Below are positions 3,965 to 6,625 of a DNA stretch of 6,625 nt, piece by piece. The position numbers and the translations under genes are program-made. The notes beneath the pieces are model-generated. The model had not been told where the DNA came from. It did not search any database and was given only the letters and a program-made list of their open reading frames with translations. Position 1 is the first letter of the stretch, and each line of letters opens with the position of its first letter. The stretch comes from Nitrospirota bacterium (lineage in GTDB: Bacteria; Nitrospirota; UBA9217), in assembly GCA_021788515.1 (NCBI GenBank), contig JAJYKN010000079.1, positions 1 to 6,625 on the forward strand, read 5' to 3'.

Positions 3965-6625
3965 ATGTCTAAAGAAAAAAGAGAACTGGTCCGCGTACGG
4001 AAGGATTTTTCCAAAATTCCCACGATTCTGGAGATCCCCGATCTCATCGAGATCCAGAAAAAGTCTTACGATCATTTCCTGCAGAAGGAAGTTGCATCCG
4101 ACAAGAGAAAAGACATGGGGCTCCAGGCCGCGTTCAAGAGCGTTTACCCCATTTATGATTTCAACGAAACGGCGATGGTGGACTACCTCGGTTATTCCCT
4201 GGGCGATCCGAAGTACAGCATCTGGGAGTGCCTGCAGCGCGGGGCGACCTTTGCCGCGCCGCTGAAGATAAAAACGCGCCTCGTGTTTTTCGAAAAGGAC
4301 GAGCAGACGGCGACCAAGCGGGTGAAGGACATCAAGGAGCAGGAAGTCTATGTCGGCGACCTTCCGCTGATGACCGAAACGGGTACGTTCATCGTGAACG
4401 GGACCGAGCGCGTGGTGGTGAGCCAACTCCACCGCTCTCCGGGCGCTTTTTTCACCCACGACAAAGGCAGGACCCATGCAAGCGGCAAGATCCTCTATTC
4501 CGCCCGCATCATCCCGTACCGCGGCTCGTGGCTCGATTTCGAGTTTGACGTCAAGGACATCGTTTACGTACGGATCGACCGCAGGCGGAAGATCCCGGCC
4601 ACCATCCTCCTCAAGGCCTTCGGCTACTCCAACGAAGACCTGCTCCGGATGTACTATCCGATCGAGGACATCAAGGTGAAGAAGGACGGTTTCACGCGCG
4701 GGATCCACGCCGACGTACTTGCCGGGATGAAGGCCCCGATTACGATCACTGACAAAAACACACGCGAGCAGATCGTAAAGGAAGGCGCCAAGATTACCCG
4801 CGTTGCCATCAAGAAGATGGAGGCTGCCGGCATCACGGAGATCCCGATTCCCCGCGAGGAATTGATCGACCGCATTGTGCTCCGCGACGTGATTGATCCT
4901 GAGACCGGTGAAGTGCTCCTCCCGGCGAACGAGAAGATCTCCGAAGCGTTCCTGGCAGCGCTCGCTGAGACGAAAGTGGAAAAGATGGAAGTGATCTACA
5001 TGGACGGCATCCATGTGATCGGCGCCATCCGGGACACGCTCCTCGCTGATAAAGTGCAGACATCGGACGAGGCGCTCCTCGAAATATACAGGAAAATGCG
5101 CCCGGGAGAACCGCCGACGATCGACATGGCGCGGAACCTCTTCACGGGTATGTTCTTTAATGCAAAGCGCTACGATTTGTCGAACGTGGGCAGGCTGAAA
5201 CTGAACAAAAAACTAAAACTCGACGTCCCGATCGAGAAGACGACGCTCACGGCGCAAGACGTGGTTGAAGTGATTCGCTATCTCGTGAATCTTCGCACCG
5301 GGAAGGGCGAAGTGGACGATATCGACCATCTCGGCAACCGCCGCGTGCGGTCCGTCGGCGAACTCCTCGAAAACCAGATCAGGGTGGGGCTCGCGCGCAT
5401 GGAACGTGCCATCAAGGAACGCATGAGCCTGCAGGATGTCGATACGCTCATGCCGCACGACATCATCAACCCCAAGCCGGTCATCGCGGCGATCAAGGAA
5501 TTTTTCGGTTCAAGCCAGTTGTCCCAGTTCATGGACCAGACAAACCCGCTGGCGGAGATCACGCACAAGCGCAGGCTTTCGGCGCTCGGACCCGGCGGTC
5601 TCACCCGTGAGCGCGCCGGATTCGAAGTGCGCGACGTGCACACCACCCATTACGGCAGGATCTGCCCCATTGAGACGCCGGAAGGCCCGAACATCGGCCT
5701 CATCGTTTCGCTTGCCACCTATGCGCGGGTGAACGATTACGGCTTCATCGAAGCGCCTTACCGCGAGGTCAAGGCCGCTAAAGTGACGGACGAGATTGAA
5801 TACCTTTCGGCTGTGGACGGCGAGAATTACGTGGTTGCCCAGGCAAATACCCCGGTTGACGGCAGGGGTAAGATCGCCGTGGACAGCGTGTCCGCGCGTG
5901 TGGGAGGCGAATTCAAACTGGTCTCCGCCGAGGAAGTGCAGTACATGGACGTTTCCCCGAAGCAGATCGTTTCGGTGTCCGCCGCGCTCATTCCATTTCT
6001 CGAAAATGACGACGCGAACCGCGCGCTTATGGGATCGAACATGCAGCGCCAGGCAGTGCCGCTGCTCCGTCCGCAGGCGCCGGTGGTCGGCACGGGCATG
6101 GAGCGCGTAGCGGCCCGCGATTCCGGCGCGATCGTATCGTGCAAGCGCGAAGGCATCGTTGAGGCCGTGAATTCCACGCGGATCACGGTAAAAGGCGAAG
6201 ACGCGAAGGGCCGTACAGTCATCGATACGTACCCGCTCACCAAGTTCTACCGTTCGAACCAGAACACCTGCATGAACCAGAAACCGATCGTCCGTCAGGG
6301 CGACAAGGTAAAAAAAGGCCAGGTGATCGCCGATGGACCGGCTACGGACCTGGGAGAACTCGCCCTCGGCCAGAACGTGCTCGTCGCGTTCATGCCCTGG
6401 AGCGGATACAACTATGAAGACGCGATCATCATCAGCGAGAAGATTGTCAAGGAAGACCGCTACACCTCGATCCACATCGAGGAGTTCGAGATCGAGGCGC
6501 GGGACACCAAGCTGGGCAAGGAAGAGATCACCCGGGACATCCCGAACCTCGGCGAAGAGACCCTCCGGAACCTCGACGAGAATGGGATCATCCGCATCGG
6601 CGCCGAGGTCATGCCCGGCGATATC
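3965..6625 (+). CDS. rpoB: DNA-directed RNA polymerase subunit beta, N-terminal two thirds (partial)
   Basis: The open frame runs 887 codons without a stop to the window edge; the family is usually about 1,200-1,400 residues, so the C-terminus is missing. It starts [15 protein letters not shown] and shows beta-subunit hallmarks in order: [22 protein letters not shown] (139-160), the rifampicin-pocket region [20 protein letters not shown] (515-534), [26 protein letters not shown] (567-580) and [12 protein letters not shown] around the acidic pair E818/D819, equivalent to E. coli E813/D814. Beta forms one side of the RNA polymerase active-site cleft. Motif numbering is offset by about +8 from E. 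coli in the rifampicin region, and D524, H534 and S539 (E. coli D516, H526, S531) are wild type. GAGGGG at 3952-3957, 7 nt upstream, supports the start; the same frame has a stop at 3944-3946. rpoC is expected downstream. Confidence 0.98.
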   Translation, partial: MSKEKRELVRVRKDFSKIPTILEIPDLIEIQKKSYDHFLQKEVASDKRKDMGLQAAFKSVYPIYDFNETAMVDYLGYSLGDPKYSIWECLQRGATFAAPLKIKTRLVFFEKDEQTATKRVKDIKEQEVYVGDLPLMTETGTFIVNGTERVVVSQLHRSPGAFFTHDKGRTHASGKILYSARIIPYRGSWLDFEFDVKDIVYVRIDRRRKIPATILLKAFGYSNEDLLRMYYPIEDIKVKKDGFTRGIHADVLAGMKAPITITDKNTREQIVKEGAKITRVAIKKMEAAGITEIPIPREELIDRIVLRDVIDPETGEVLLPANEKISEAFLAALAETKVEKMEVIYMDGIHVIGAIRDTLLADKVQTSDEALLEIYRKMRPGEPPTIDMARNLFTGMFFNAKRYDLSNVGRLKLNKKLKLDVPIEKTTLTAQDVVEVIRYLVNLRTGKGEVDDIDHLGNRRVRSVGELLENQIRVGLARMERAIKERMSLQDVDTLMPHDIINPKPVIAAIKEFFGSSQLSQFMDQTNPLAEITHKRRLSALGPGGLTRERAGFEVRDVHTTHYGRICPIETPEGPNIGLIVSLATYARVNDYGFIEAPYREVKAAKVTDEIEYLSAVDGENYVVAQANTPVDGRGKIAVDSVSARVGGEFKLVSAEEVQYMDVSPKQIVSVSAALIPFLENDDANRALMGSNMQRQAVPLLRPQAPVVGTGMERVAARDSGAIVSCKREGIVEAVNSTRITVKGEDAKGRTVIDTYPLTKFYRSNQNTCMNQKPIVRQGDKVKKGQVIADGPATDLGELALGQNVLVAFMPWSGYNYEDAIIISEKIVKEDRYTSIHIEEFEIEARDTKLGKEEITRDIPNLGEETLRNLDENGIIRIGAEVMPGDI

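Noticed and set aside
3941..5014. Long 357-codon open frame on the - strand
   Set aside because: It lies entirely antisense to the unmistakable rpoB coding frame, has no recognisable motif or ribosome-binding site, and long antisense frames are common opposite GC-rich genes.
5510..6475. 321-codon open frame on the - strand
   Set aside because: Also a mirror of conserved rpoB codons; the composition is rich in His, Arg and Asp, as expected from antisense reading of a GC-rich gene.
1..6625. Mobile elements, CRISPR arrays, or horizontally acquired accessory genes
   Set aside because: No transposase, spacer-repeat array, integration site or foreign gene is visible; all genes belong to one conserved housekeeping cluster.

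Overview
This window is the classic bacterial transcription/translation cluster, all on the + strand, in the order tuf (3' end) - rpmG - tRNA-Trp(CCA) - secE - nusG - rplK - rplA - rplJ - rplL - rpoB (5' two thirds). Every protein gene is intact except the two cut by the window edges. The sequence is clearly bacterial: Shine-Dalgarno sites precede most genes, SecE is the short single-span form, RpoB is of the E. coli/B. subtilis type, and the order is the widely conserved one. GC content looks moderate (roughly mid-50s by eye). The short 61-residue SecE argues against an enteric gammaproteobacterium. The low-complexity repeats in the spacers resemble those I associate with Desulfobacterota (Deltaproteobacteria) or Nitrospirota genomes. 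That placement is a weak inference, not a demonstration.

Layout. Positions 1-121 are the end of EF-Tu. A spacer with a perfect 14-bp tandem repeat leads to rpmG (50 aa, zinc-ribbon L33), a tRNA-Trp with encoded CCA, then secE and nusG only 8 bp apart. After a 69-bp spacer come rplK and rplA, the L11 and L1 proteins of the mobile ribosomal stalk regions. A 275-bp spacer (2516-2790) is the most information-rich non-coding stretch. It holds a candidate promoter with a doubled -10 element, an L10-leader RNA with its kink-turn-type internal loop, and two mutually exclusive helices. One of these helices runs directly into the rplJ Shine-Dalgarno site. rplJ and rplL follow, separated by a small perfect hairpin. 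The 218-bp rplL-rpoB spacer carries a strong intrinsic terminator, probably a partial attenuator, and then a long imperfect AT-rich inverted repeat just before the rpoB ribosome-binding site.

How it works together. The genes supply ribosomal large-subunit stalk proteins (L10, L12, L11, L1), L33, an elongation factor, a tRNA, the translocon subunit SecE, the elongation factor NusG and RNA polymerase beta, so growth-rate control of translation and transcription is coupled here. The sequence suggests three control points: L10(L12) feedback on its own leader, a hairpin at the rplJ/rplL junction, and attenuation between the ribosomal genes and rpoB. The gene content is ordinary. The rplJ leader is the part that deserves attention, because its architecture points to translational sequestration of the rplJ start rather than to a transcription terminator.
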